Assembly: GCA_964035545.1 (NCBI GenBank)
Contig: OZ037769.1
Span: forward strand, 62,001-126,000
Origin: Bugula neritina
Taxonomy: Eukaryota > Bryozoa > Gymnolaemata > Cheilostomatida > Bugulidae
Direction of reading: 5' to 3'
Length of the DNA stretch: 64,000 nucleotides
Part shown: positions 1-11,339 of the stretch, piece by piece
How the letters are laid out: each line of letters starts with the position of its first letter
How positions within the stretch are numbered: position 1 is the stretch's first letter
Position numbers and translations under genes: made by a program
Notes under the pieces: model-generated
The model's input: the letters and a program-made list of their open reading frames with translations, nothing else
What the model was told of the DNA's origin: nothing
Database searches by the model: none

Positions 1-238
1 AAGCTGTCCAGCTAAAATATTAAAATTAATTACAATAAATTGGCCAAATTACTTCACACTATAAGCTTTACTGCGAAGAGTTTATAGCTGACGTTAAATT
101 TTAGGCTATGGAAATTTTGTTTTTCAACAGTAGTAGCTTTTATCACTCAGGTGGGTGAACAAATTATACTATTAAAGTAGTCTTCACTTAAGAGGAGGCA
201 ACTCCGAGAGATCGATCTGACACTCCCATGGAAAAACA

Positions 239-277
239 ATCGACCTGAGCACATCTGAGAGATGTGCTCAGGTCGAT
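239..277. repeat. perfect 18-bp inverted repeat with a 3-nt loop
   Basis: Bases 239-256 are the exact reverse complement of 260-277, separated by GAG. The arm core is GACCTGAGCACATC. It lies just outside the 34-bp array, inside or downstream of POLDIP2 intron 5. Its GC content is higher than that of its surroundings. The rest of 1-309 shows nothing I can name. Confidence 0.85.
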
Positions 278-309
278 CTCCCTGAGATCGATCCATGGAA
301 AGCCAGTGA

Positions 310-1800
310 AAATATACTACTATATACTGTATGCTAACTCTCTATATATACTACTATATACTGTATGCTAACTCTCTATATATACTACTATATACTGTAT
401 GCTAACTCTCTATATATACTACTATATACTGTATGCTAACTCTCTATATATACTACTATATACTGTATGCTAACTCTCTATATATACTACTATATACTGT
501 ATGCTAACTCTCTATATATACTACTATATACTGTATGCTAACTCTCTATATATACTACTATATACTGTATGCTAACTCTCTATATATACTACTATATACT
601 GTATGCTAACTCTCTATATATACTACTATATACTGTATGCTAACTCTCTATATATACTACTATATACTGTATGCTAACTCTCTATATATACTACTATATA
701 CTGTATGCTAACTCTCTATATATACTACTATATACTGTATGCTAACTCTCTATATATACTACTATATACTGTATGCTAACTCTCTATATATACTACTATA
801 TACTGTATGCTAACTCTCTATATATACTACTATATACTGTATGCTAACTCTCTATATATACTACTATATACTGTATGCTAACTCTCTATATATACTACTA
901 TATACTGTATGCTAACTCTCTATATATACTACTATATACTGTATGCTAACTCTCTATATATACTTCTATATACTGTATGCTAACTCTCTATATATACTAC
1001 TATATACTGTATGCTAACTCTCTATATATACTACTATATACTGTATGCTAACTCTCTATATATACTACTATATACTGTATGCTAACTCTCTATATATACT
1101 ACTATATACTGTATGCTAACTCTCTATATATACTACTATATACTGTATGCTAACTCTCTATATATACTACTATATACTGTATGCTAACTCTCTATATATA
1201 CTACTATATACTGTATGCTAACTCTCTATATATACTACTATATACTGTATGCTAACTCTCTATATATACTACTATATACTGTATGCTAACTCTCTATATA
1301 TACTACTATATACTGTATGCTAACTCTCTATATATACTACTATATACTGTATGCTAACTCTCTATATATACTACTATATACTGTATGCTAACTCTCTATA
1401 TATACTACTATATACTGTATGCTAACTCTCTATATATACTACTATATACTGTATGCTAACTCTCTATATATACTTCTATATACTGTATGCTAACTCTCTA
1501 TATATACTACTATATACTGTATGCTAACTCTCTATATATACTACTATATACTGTATGCTAACTCTCTATATATACTACTATATACTGTATGCTAACTCTC
1601 TATATATACTACTATATACTGTATGCTAACTCTCTATATATACTACTATATACTGTATGCTAACTCTCTATATATACTACTATATACTGTATGCTAACTC
1701 TCTATATATACTACTATATACTGTATGCTAACTCTCTATATATACTACTATATACTGTATGCTAACTCTCTATATATACTACTATATACTGTATGCTAAC
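310..1800. repeat. 34-bp minisatellite, about 44 nearly identical copies (POLDIP2 intron 5)
   Basis: The unit contains ACTACTATATACTGTATGC followed by TAACTCTCTATATAT. Copies are almost identical. The only variant I see is ACTTCT for ACTACT, at about 961 and about 1471, exactly 510 bp (15 units) apart. The array starts about five bases inside the intron from the exon at 1806-1983. Confidence 0.97.
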
Positions 1801-1805
1801 ATTAC

Positions 1806-4800
1806 CTGAACTTTTGTCATGTATAAAAAACTTCTCAAAAAGGTCGTTGTGAATGGGCTGGGGGTCAGAGGTCGTGTACGGGATGACATCCTCGTGTGAC
1901 ACGTAATCCAGTCCGGGAATTGAAAACATGGAGCTCTCATTTCCTGTGTTTCCCATCAGAGTAACAGATTCTATCTGAGCATTCTGGAGAGTATAGCATA
2001 GCATAGCATAGCATAGCATAATAGTGTATAGTATAGCATAGTATAGTATAGCATAGTATAATAGTGTATACTGTATAGTATAGCATAGTATAATAGTGTA
2101 AAGTACAGCATAGTTTAGTATAGCATAGTATAGCATAGCATAATAGTGTATAGTATAGCATAGCATAGCATAGCATAGTATAGTACAGTATAGTATAGTA
2201 CAGTATAGCATAGTATAGCATAGTATAATAGTGTATAGTATAGTATAGCATAGTATAATAGTGTATAGTAGAGCATAGCATAGCATAGCATAATAGTGTA
2301 TAGTATAGCATAGTACAGTATAGCATAGTATAATAGTGTATACTGTATAGTATAGTATAGTATAGCATAGTATAATAGTGTATAGTATAGCATAGTATAG
2401 CATAATATAGCATAGCATAATAGTGTATACTGTATAGTATAGCATAGTATAATAGTGTAAAGTATAGCATAGCAGAGCATAGTATAGCAATGTATATATA
2501 ACACATATATCTTATATACTCACGATATGCGGCACGTCTTTAGCGTCTATAAGGGTCTGATAATATGTGTGAGTTTTACCAATAACATCCTTACCATGTC
2601 TACCACTTGGGTACGTCAAAGACCTGAGAAATCCAACATCAGTTCTATAGAGTATATTGTATACTAGTTCTATAGAGTATAGAGTGTATACTAGTTCTAT
2701 AGAGTATAGAGTGTATACTAGTTCTATAGAGTATATAGTGTATACTAGTTCTATAGAGTATATAGTGTATACTAGTTCTATAGAGTATAGTGTATACTAG
2801 TTCTATAGAGTATAGAGTATACTAGTTCTATAGAGTATACTAGTTCTATAGAGTATAGTGTATACTAGTTCTATAGAGTATAGAGTGTATACTAGTTCTA
2901 TAGAGTATAGTGTATACTAGTTCTATAGAGTATAGAGTGTATACTAGTTCTATAGAGTATAGAGTGTATACTAGTTCTATAGAGTATATAGTGTATACTA
3001 GTTCTATAGAGTATATAGTGTATACTAGTTCTATAGAGTATAGTGTATACTAGTTCTATAGAGTATAGAGTATACTAGTTCTATAGAGTATAGAGTATAC
3101 TAGTTCTATAGAGTATAGTGTATACTAGTTCTATAGAGTATAGAGTATACTAGTTCTATAGAGTATAGAGTATACTAGTTCTATAGAGTATAGAGTATAC
3201 TAGTTCTATAGAGTATAGAGTATACTAGTTCTATAGAGTATAGAGTATACTAGTTCTATAGAGTATATAGCGTATACTAGTTCTATAGAGTATAGCGTAT
3301 ACTAGTTCTATAGAGTATAGAGTATACTAGTTCTATAGAGTATAGAGTATACTAGTTCTATAGAGTATAGTGTATACTAGTTCTATAAAGTATATTGTAT
3401 ACTAGTTCTATAGAGTATATTGTATACTAGTTCTATAGAGTATAGAGTGTATACTAGTTCTATAGAGTATAGAGTGTATACTAGTTCCATAGAGTATATA
3501 GTGTATACTAGTTCTATAGAGTATATAGTGTATACTAGTTCTATAGAGTATAGTGTATACTAGTTCTATAGAGTATAGAGTATACTAGTTCTATAGAGTA
3601 TACTAGTTCTATAGAGTATAGTGTATACTAGTTCTATAGAGTATAGAGTGTATACTAGTTCTATAGAGTATAGTGTATACTAGTTCTATAGAGTATAGAG
3701 TGTATACTAGTTCTATAGAGTATAGAGTGTATACTAGTTCTATAGAGTATATAGTGTATACTAGTTCTATAGAGTATATAGTGTATACTAGTTCTATAGA
3801 GTATAGTGTATACTAGTTCTATAGAGTATAGAGTATACTAGTTCTATAGAGTATAGAGTATACTAGTTCTATAGAGTATAGTGTATACTAGTTCTATAGA
3901 GTATAGAGTATACTAGTTCTATAGAGTATAGAGTATACTAGTTCTATAGAGTATAGAGTATACTAGTTCTATAGAGTATAGAGTATACTAGTTCTATAGA
4001 GTATAGAGTATACTAGTTCTATAGAGTATATAGCGTATACTAGTTCTATAGAGTATAGCGTATACTAGTTCTATAGAGTATAGAGTATACTAGTTCTATA
4101 GAGTATAGAGTATACTAGTTCTATAGAGTATAGTGTATACTAGTTCTATAAAGTATATTGTATACTAGTTCTATAGAGTATATTGTATACTAGTTCTATA
4201 GAGTATAGAGTATACTAGTTCTATAGAGTATAGAGTATACTAGTTCTATAGAGTATAGCGTATACTAGTTCTATAGAGTATATAGCGTATACTAGTTCTA
4301 TAGAGTATAGTGTATACTAGTTCTATAGAGTATAGAGTATACTAGTTCTATAGAGTATACTAGTTCTATAGAGTATAGAGTATACTAGTTCTATAGAGTA
4401 TAGTGTATACTAGTTCTATAAAGTATATTGTATACTAGTTCTATAGAGTATATTGTATACTAGTTCTATAGAGTATAGAGTGTATACTAGTTCTATAGAG
4501 TATAGAGTGTATACTAGTTCTATAGAGTATATAGTGTATACTAGTTCTATAGAGTATATAGTGTATACTAGTTCTATAGAGTATAGTGTATACTAGTTCT
4601 ATAGAGTATAGAGTATACTAGTTCTATAGAGTATACTAGTTCTATAGAGTATAGTGTATACTAGTTCTATAGAGTATAGAGTGTATACTAGTTCTATAGA
4701 GTATAGTGTATACTAGTTCTATAGAGTATAGAGTGTATACTAGTTCTATAGAGTATAGAGTGTATACTAGTTCTATAGAGTATATAGTGTATACTAGTTC

Positions 4801-6377
4801 TATAGAGTATATAGTGTATACTAGTTCTATAGAGTATAGTGTATACTAGTTCTATAGAGTATAGAGTATACTAGTTCTATAGAGTATAGAGTATACTAGT
4901 TCTATAGAGTATAGTGTATACTAGTTCTATAGAGTATAGAGTATACTAGTTCTATAGAGTATAGAGTATACTAGTTCTATAGAGTATAGAGTATACTAGT
5001 TCTATAGAGTATAGAGTATACTAGTTCTATAGAGTATAGAGTATACTAGTTCTATAGAGTATATAGCGTATACTAGTTCTATAGAGTATAGCGTATACTA
5101 GTTCTATAGAGTATAGAGTATACTAGTTCTATAGAGTATAGAGTATACTAGTTCTATAGAGTATAGTGTATACTAGTTCTATAAAGTATATTGTATACTA
5201 GTTCTATAGAGTATATTGTATACTAGTTCTATAGAGTATAGAGTATACTAGTTCTATAGAGTATAGAGTATACTAGTTCTATAGAGTATAGCGTATACTA
5301 GTTCTATAGAGTATATAGCGTATACTAGTTCTATAGAGTATAGTGTATACTAGTTCTATAGAGTATAGAGTGTAGCCTAGTTCTCTAGAATATAGAGTGT
5401 AGCCTAATTCTATAGAATATAGAGTATACTAATTCTATAGAGTATACTAGTTCTATAGAGTGTATACTAGTTCTATAGAATATAGAGTGTAGCCTAGTTC
5501 TATAGAGTATAGAGTGTATAGTGTAATATGGTAGCATACTTTGTGTCATCTCTGTCGTATACTTTGGCAACCCAAGGGAAGAGCACCACACCTTTATATC
5601 CCAGTACTTGGTGAAGGAACAACTAAAACACGTATCATAGGAAAACAGATTAATGGGAGTTGTTGAGAGGTTAGCATGAAGGCAGGTAGAGTCATATTGA
5701 GTATAAACTATTAATGTAAAGACAGAGCTAATGACTAGTATGGGAGATGGTACCAAGCATACCTGCCCTGCCTCGTACTTTCCTTGTAGCTTCGGAGTTT
5801 GTAATCTCCCCACTTCTACTAGTCTAAAACATCACAGAATCACAATACCCAGTAGTTGAAACAATACGTGAATGATAGGTACAAGTATTCAACACACAAC
5901 TTACTAAGAAGTATTCAACACAGAACGTACTAAGAAGTATTCAACACATAACGTACTGAGTATTCAACACATAACGTACTAAGTATTCAACACATAACGT
6001 ACTGAGTGTTCAACACATAACGTACTGAGTATTCAACGCATAACGTACTAAGTATTCAACACATAACGTACTAAGTGTTCAACACATAACGTACTGAGAA
6101 GTATTCAACACATAACGTACTGAGTAATCAACACATAACGTACTGAGTATTCAACACATAACGTACTGAGTATTCAACACATAACGTACTAAGTGTTCAA
6201 CACATAACGTACTAAGTGTTCAACACATAACGTACTGAGAAGTATTCAACACATAACGTACCGTGAGGAAAACCGATGAGAAGATGTTTCTAAAGCAGCA
6301 CCACAGCAGCAGAGGAGAGGTGAAGCCACATTAGCGAGGGTCGCGACCTGCTTTGACCAACCAATCACAGACAACAT
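1806..6377 (-). CDS. POLDIP2: POLDIP2, polymerase delta-interacting protein 2 (5' part, runs off the left edge)
   Basis: Five exons fit in phase: 6262-6377, 5763-5823, 5540-5622, 2524-2623 and 1806-1983. The 38-residue first exon (MLSVIGWSKQV...) looks like a mitochondrial leader. The next exons give GKYEAGQ, LFLHQVLGYKGVVLFPW, KTHTYYQTLIDAKDVPHI and IPGLDYVSHEDVIPY, which match the YccV-like (hemimethylated-DNA-binding-like) half of animal POLDIP2. The C-terminal ApaG-like domain is missing and should lie left of base 1. The family protein is a mitochondrial/nuclear factor linked to DNA polymerase delta/PrimPol and to mitochondrial metabolism; I infer the same here. Introns 1, 3, 4 and 5 are filled by tandem repeats, and intron 3 is about 2.9 kb of minisatellite. 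The start is the first ATG of the leader exon, and its donor is CACG/GTACGT. Confidence 0.9.
1988..2495. repeat. pentamer-based TAGCA/TATAG microsatellite (POLDIP2 intron 4)
   Basis: Interspersed TATAG, CATAG and TAATAGTG motifs fill most of the intron between the exons at 2524-2623 and 1806-1983. The array starts at the acceptor tract of the latter. It creates long but meaningless open frames on the minus strand. Confidence 0.9.
2640..5525. repeat. minisatellite of 19-25-bp units with a 763-bp higher-order period (POLDIP2 intron 3)
   Basis: The core is ACTAGTTCTATAGAGTATA with variable short tails (GAG, GTG, TAGTG, TTG, TAGCG). The rare variant TTCTATAAAG occurs at 3381, 4144, 4414 and 5177. 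The first pair and the last pair are both exactly 763 bp apart, with matching order of tail variants, so blocks were duplicated on top of the base repeat. Confidence 0.95.
5885..6261. repeat. 22-26-bp minisatellite carrying copies of the POLDIP2 exon 1 donor
   Basis: On the minus strand each unit reads GTACGTTATGTGTTGAA followed by a short tail. The real donor of exon 1 is the first GTACGTTATGTGTTGAA, at 6261. About 13 further exact or near-exact copies follow downstream, plus two diverged ones. Confidence 0.93.
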
Positions 6378-7719
6378 GCTAGAGGAGCACTTTTTCTAAA
6401 ATATATACTATTATATGACATCATATAAAATATATACAACTATATAATATTACAAAAAACATATACATTACACTTAGTCATATACATAATGATAATTATA
6501 GCCGTACTTTCCTCGTGTGAAGGAGGGGGGATAACTGTATAATAAATTCAAAATAGAGATGTAGCATAATCATTATGTGAACCATTAACAATTAATTTAT
6601 TATTTGTATTATAGTTATTCATCTCACTGTCATTAGCTTAGTAGTGGTACTAAAAATTATCTTAATTGAAATAAAAATGAAAATAATTAAATCAAAACTA
6701 CTTGAAGTCAATCATAACCTAAACAACTATCATTATTTATTACGATCATTATTATGACATTAACATGGCTGATTAATAATACCGAATACTTGAAGTGAAT
6801 TACTGAAGTTGTATAGAATGCGCTGGTAGCCCACATTTTGCTTTGAAGTTGAACGTATAAAGAAGCATGCCTTGTAGTACTAGTAGTAGTACTAGTAGTC
6901 CAGTGACTATCACTATGATTATCAGATTCAGTGTCACAATGACTAGAAGTATAACAATAAGTATAACAATATGATCAAGTACAACCATTAAATTTATTCA
7001 TTATTGATTTAAATGACATTTTAGCTTTACTATGCTACTACAACTAATACTATCACTATAACTATAAGTACAAGAATAAAATTATAACATTAATTATACT
7101 TATATATAGTTATACTTATAGTCTATAACTAGAAGTATAAGTATAAGTACGAGTATACTCTAACTTACATTGTATAACTATAAGTAGTGATACTGATAGT
7201 TCTATTTAATTTTTATTAATATTAAATCTAATAGTAATACTAATGATGATTATAATACTAATAGTATTACTATTAGTATTAGTATTAGTATTACTGAGTA
7301 ATAGGAGCAAAATGAAAATGAAATTCAACAATTAAATAATAGTTATAATTTCAGTGTAGCCGACCATACTGATTTCTCAATGTGAACAGTGATACTCATA
7401 CTGATAGTGATACTCATATTCATATTAATATTCAATTTCATATTGATACTCATAGTCATACTGATAGTGATACTGATAGTAATCAGTAATGTGATAGGGT
7501 CCGGTTGTAGCTTGTATAACTATCTCTCGATAGATTAAAATAGAATGGTCAGACACTTTTACTTAGTCTTTTTTTCAATAGACTCTCTCTGCAGAATAAA
7601 AAATTAAATGAATAGTATTATCTAAATTTATTCAGATACAATGATCCCTGTTGTAATCTGGAGCGTTAATGCAATGAACAATTGCACTTACTACAATACA
7701 AAAAAGTTAACTGAAAGTC

Positions 7720-7855
7720 GCTAGAAGCAGCACCCAGATGATGGTCACTAAACACAGTCTTACGACGGGAGCTTAGGCATTTGAAGTCGAGATTTTCGGA
7801 GTTACTTCTGCACTCAGTGACTAATACCTCAGTGCTGTTTATAGCAGTTTTTCAC
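7720..7855. mobile_element. MITE-like element, GCAGCAC terminal motif (copy 1)
   Basis: The left end TCGCTAGAAGCAGCAC and the right end GTGCTGTTTATAGC form an imperfect terminal inverted repeat. The internal motif GCACTCAGTGACTAA is shared with the copy at 27010-27170, which lies in the opposite orientation. Confidence 0.55.
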
Positions 7856-7879
7856 TAAACTGAATACGCAAGTTCAAGT

Positions 7880-8015
7880 TGTTTTATAAGCAGCACTGAG
7901 TTGGGGGCTGGCTGAAATCATTAGTCTAGAATTCTCCAGTTTGGAGGCACCCTACCCGATAATTTTAAGCCACTGCACTAAGTTACCCCCTAACTCAGAG
8001 ATGCTTATAGGACAA
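7880..8015. mobile_element. MITE-like element (copy 2)
   Basis: The left end TATAAGCAGCACTGAGTTGG pairs imperfectly with the right end TAACTCAGAGATGCTTATAG. It lies about 25 bp from copy 1 and has similar length and end motif. Confidence 0.5.
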
Positions 8016-8689
8016 TTTATGTATTCTATTTGCTCGCGAGTAGACTTTGCGCCTAAGTTGAAAATTAGTGTGGAAAAGTGTGTTTGAAGCCTGTTGAAAT
8101 GATATCATCGATACCCAGGCTTCCGTATAAAAAACCGAATATTGTAGTTGCTATACAAAAAGGAAAGACACTACCACTAGAATGACTTAATTATTAACAA
8201 AAGTGAAAGTTGCGCACTGTATGATTTTTTTCTGTCAATCAAATCACACATTTACGTCATTGTGCAGAATACAACTACATAAAATCACATAGTTCTATAT
8301 ATTGCTAGAACTGAACCTGACTATTGTGATAGATTCTCATCCTCTACTGTTCTCAAGTAACTGCGTGTGTCAGTATTATAATTACTGTTGCGTATATTTT
8401 GAATGCTGTAATTGTAGCTAAGTTGGGCTAGCTTTCTAATGCCCTATTATTGTGATTGTTGATAAAGCTTTCAGTATAATGTAATTTTCATGAAATACGC
8501 ATTTCCGGAGTTATTTTCCCTTTTTGCTATTTTATCATTTTGCATTAATACTGATACTGGAAATTTGTGTAGCTTTTATGAATGCCTTCAATAGGTTGTT
8601 ATTATAGCTAAATTCTTGGCCTATTGAATGATTCATTCTCCTTTGTCTATTTTTCTTTTGTTACTGTCAAGCTTAACTTTCTTTTGTCT

Positions 8690-8880
8690 GTTGGAACATT
8701 CTAGATGTGAATTCTTGTGTATAAAAGCAGGCGAGTTTCCAGTGTAGATTCAGACTTCTATTGGAGCTCGCTGGTAGTAGGGCCCTAAGCTGTATCTGAT
8801 ACAATAAAGGTTATCCTCATTTGTACTCAAATACTTGGCTTATTCTTTATAGAGCATGTAGGCACTAGTTGCATTCAGAA
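8690..8880 (+). mobile_element. possible solo-LTR relic
   Basis: TGTTGGAACATTCTAGA, then GTATAAAAG at about 8720 and CAATAAAGG about 80 bp later, is the order U3 start, TATA box, poly(A) signal found in LTRs of Ty1/copia-type elements. I found no internal region and no clear target-site duplication, so this is tentative. Confidence 0.3.
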
Positions 8881-9443
8881 CCCACAGTTTACTACACTAT
8901 TAGTACAAACAATTTGCTTACATTGTTTAAAAAATAATCTGGGAAATTGACAAACTTAAATTATGATAATGCATGGATAAAAACACTAATCAAATAAAAC
9001 ATGTGCAACTTACAGTAGCATATGTAAAAATAAAACAAGGAAACTTGGAATTTCCTAGGCTTGATATGTAAAAATAAAAACAAAGTGACAGCAAAGAACC
9101 AAGTATGGATAAATACATTTTATAGATTTCAGTTACAGCATGTAGAAGGCATGCAGTAACTGAGTGCGCGTCACAGTCATTATGTTGAGCACATATAAAA
9201 TTTAGTCATTCAATTTAAGTTTGACTAAAAGAATGTAAAATAACAAAAAGAAAGTTATAAATATTGAACCTCAGGGTGTAGATAAAAATAATACTAAATA
9301 CAGCACGGATTGAATATAAAATTGAAAAGGTATAGAGCAGAAACTGCATGAATAAAAATGAAATGACAGATATGTAAGTGAGATGTAAGTGAATGGCTTG
9401 TCTGAAGAAACAGATATACAAATAGCTGACTTATTGTAGAGCT

Positions 9444-11333
9444 TCAAGACAAGATGAATGTTGCATCATTTTGAAGAGCTGAGCTCAGGACTCTGTTTCC
9501 AGAAGTTAACCTGTTGTGTGGAGTCCAGGAGGGACCAATATCCTCGCCTGAAGAGAAAAAACCCAGAGTAGAATATGGTGGTCAGCACACAGTATATATC
9601 TGTCAGCACACAGTACATATCTGTCAGCATACAGTATATATCTGTCAGCATACAGTATATATCTGTCAGCACACAGTATATATCTGTCAGCATACAGTAC
9701 ATATCTGTCAGCACACAGTACATATCTGTCAGCATACAGTATATATCTGTCAGCATACAGTATATATCTGTCAGCACACAGTACATATCTGTCAGCACAC
9801 AGTACATATCTGTCAGCATACAGTACATATCTGTCAGCATACAGTATATATCTGTCAGCATACAGTACATATCTGTCAGCACACAGTACATATCTGTCAG
9901 CACACAGTATATATCTGTCAGCATACAGTACATATCTGTCAGCACACAGTACATATCTGTCAGCATACAGTATATATCTGTCAGCACACAGTACATATAT
10001 CTGTCGGCATACAGTACATATCTGTCAGCATACAGTATATATCTGTCAGCATACAGTACATATCTGTCAGCACACAGTACATATCTGTCAGCACACAGTA
10101 TATATCTGTCAGCATACAGTACATATCTGTCCGCATACAGTATATATCTGTCAGCACACAGTATATATCTGTCAGCACACAGTATATATCTGTCAGCACA
10201 CAGTACATATCTGTCAGCACACAGTACATATCTGTCAGCACACAGTATATATCTGTCAGCACACAGTACATATATCTGTCAGCATACAGTATATATCTGT
10301 CAGCACACAGTATATATCTGTCAGCATACAGTATATATCTGTCAGCACACAGTATATATCTGTCAGCACACAGTATATATCTGTCAGCACACAGTATATA
10401 TCTCCCAGCACACAGTACATCTACCTGTCAGCACATTGTAGTGATTCGTCAGCAGTCTATTTTTCGGCATCTCATGCTTTGGCTTACTGAGGTCTAACAT
10501 TGCACCGAGTTTGCTATGAGTGAGTGTATACTGAGATAAGTTGGCAGGTTTGTAGCCTCTAGAGGTCAATGTTTGCCGAACTCTTTCACTCTCCATACTG
10601 ACTGCCTTGTTATCTAACACTGGCTGTAGGATTTGACAATGCTACAAGGTAGATACAGGTAGATCAGTAGCTGTAAGTGTATAGAGTACACAGTTGTACT
10701 TACATAGTATGGTACTTACACTCTGAGAATACTTGCTGTAGTAGTCACCACTGTAAGTAGAACTTCGCTGAAAGCTAGGTTCTCTCCCCAGAACTATCTG
10801 TGAGGTGTGCATAGACCTGCACGCATGAGGTTTGGAGGAAGGCAATAGGCCACTTTTACCACCATATTGCTGTAATATCATTCATATACTATAATATACC
10901 ATATACTCATGTACTATGTACTTACATACTACATGCTTCCACACTACATACTATGTACTTACATATATCTACACTATATACTCACATACTACATACTTAC
11001 ATATATTGAACATATTATAATTAAATAAATTGTGTATATACTTGCATATTTTGAGGTAGAGACAAACATAGGTTTCACTGGAGCATATGTCATCGTTGTA
11101 GCATGCATTGGCCGATCTCCTTTGGCAGGAGTTACATATTCTTCATTCAGGTTTGGCAACTGACGCTCTTTATATGGTATTATGCAGGGGTACGCATAGT
11201 CTGCTGTACTAATTATACCACTGTTTGACCCTTGACCTTTTGGCTTCGAGCGCTTACCACAGTCTTTACCAAAATATTCACCGTCGCCTTGAGGTGAACG
11301 GTGGTGTAACTTAGCATCCAGTGTTCTCAACAT
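9444..11333 (-). CDS. unassigned ~261-residue protein, possibly axonemal
   Basis: Four exons fit in phase: 11001-11333 (donor end uncertain), 10720-10869, 10425-10623 and 9444-9547. The protein starts MLRTLDAKLHHRSPQGDG, includes SFQRSSTYSGDYYSKYSQS and RLLTNHYNVLTGEDIG, and ends LSSALQNDATFILS. It is polar, rich in S, T, Y and P, and has no signal peptide or obvious folded-domain motif. Short Y/P/S-rich proteins of this style are common among ciliary microtubule inner proteins, but I recognise no specific family. The exon 1 donor at 11042 would break the frame, whereas TATAT/GTAAGT at 11001 keeps it, at the cost of an odd hydrophobic tail. The last intron is entirely a 21-bp minisatellite. 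Confidence 0.6.
9582..10415. repeat. 21-bp minisatellite, about 40 copies, filling one intron
   Basis: The unit is CAGCACACAGTATATATCTGT with two common variant sites (CACACA/CATACA and TATATA/TACATA). On the minus strand the unit contains TGTGCTGACAG, which matches the end of the upstream exon at 10425. Because 21 is a multiple of three, several frames stay open for hundreds of codons on both strands; these are not genes. Confidence 0.97.
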
Positions 11334-11339
11334 CTTCAC

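Larger units (their letters stand above)
6378..9443. other. gene-free AT-rich region with degenerate repeats and MITE-like hairpins
   Basis: I see no credible exon. Degenerate ATTAGT/ACTAAT low-complexity DNA lies at about 7200-7300 and 7390-7490. MITE-like inverted repeats lie at about 7720-7855 and 7880-8015, and an LTR-like stretch at about 8690-8880. The short open frames here have neither splice context nor family resemblance. Confidence 0.6.

Noticed and set aside
9514-10497. Long plus-strand frames made of repeated QHTVYIC or STQYISV
   Set aside because: They are the 21-bp minisatellite read in frame; the region is an intron of a minus-strand gene.
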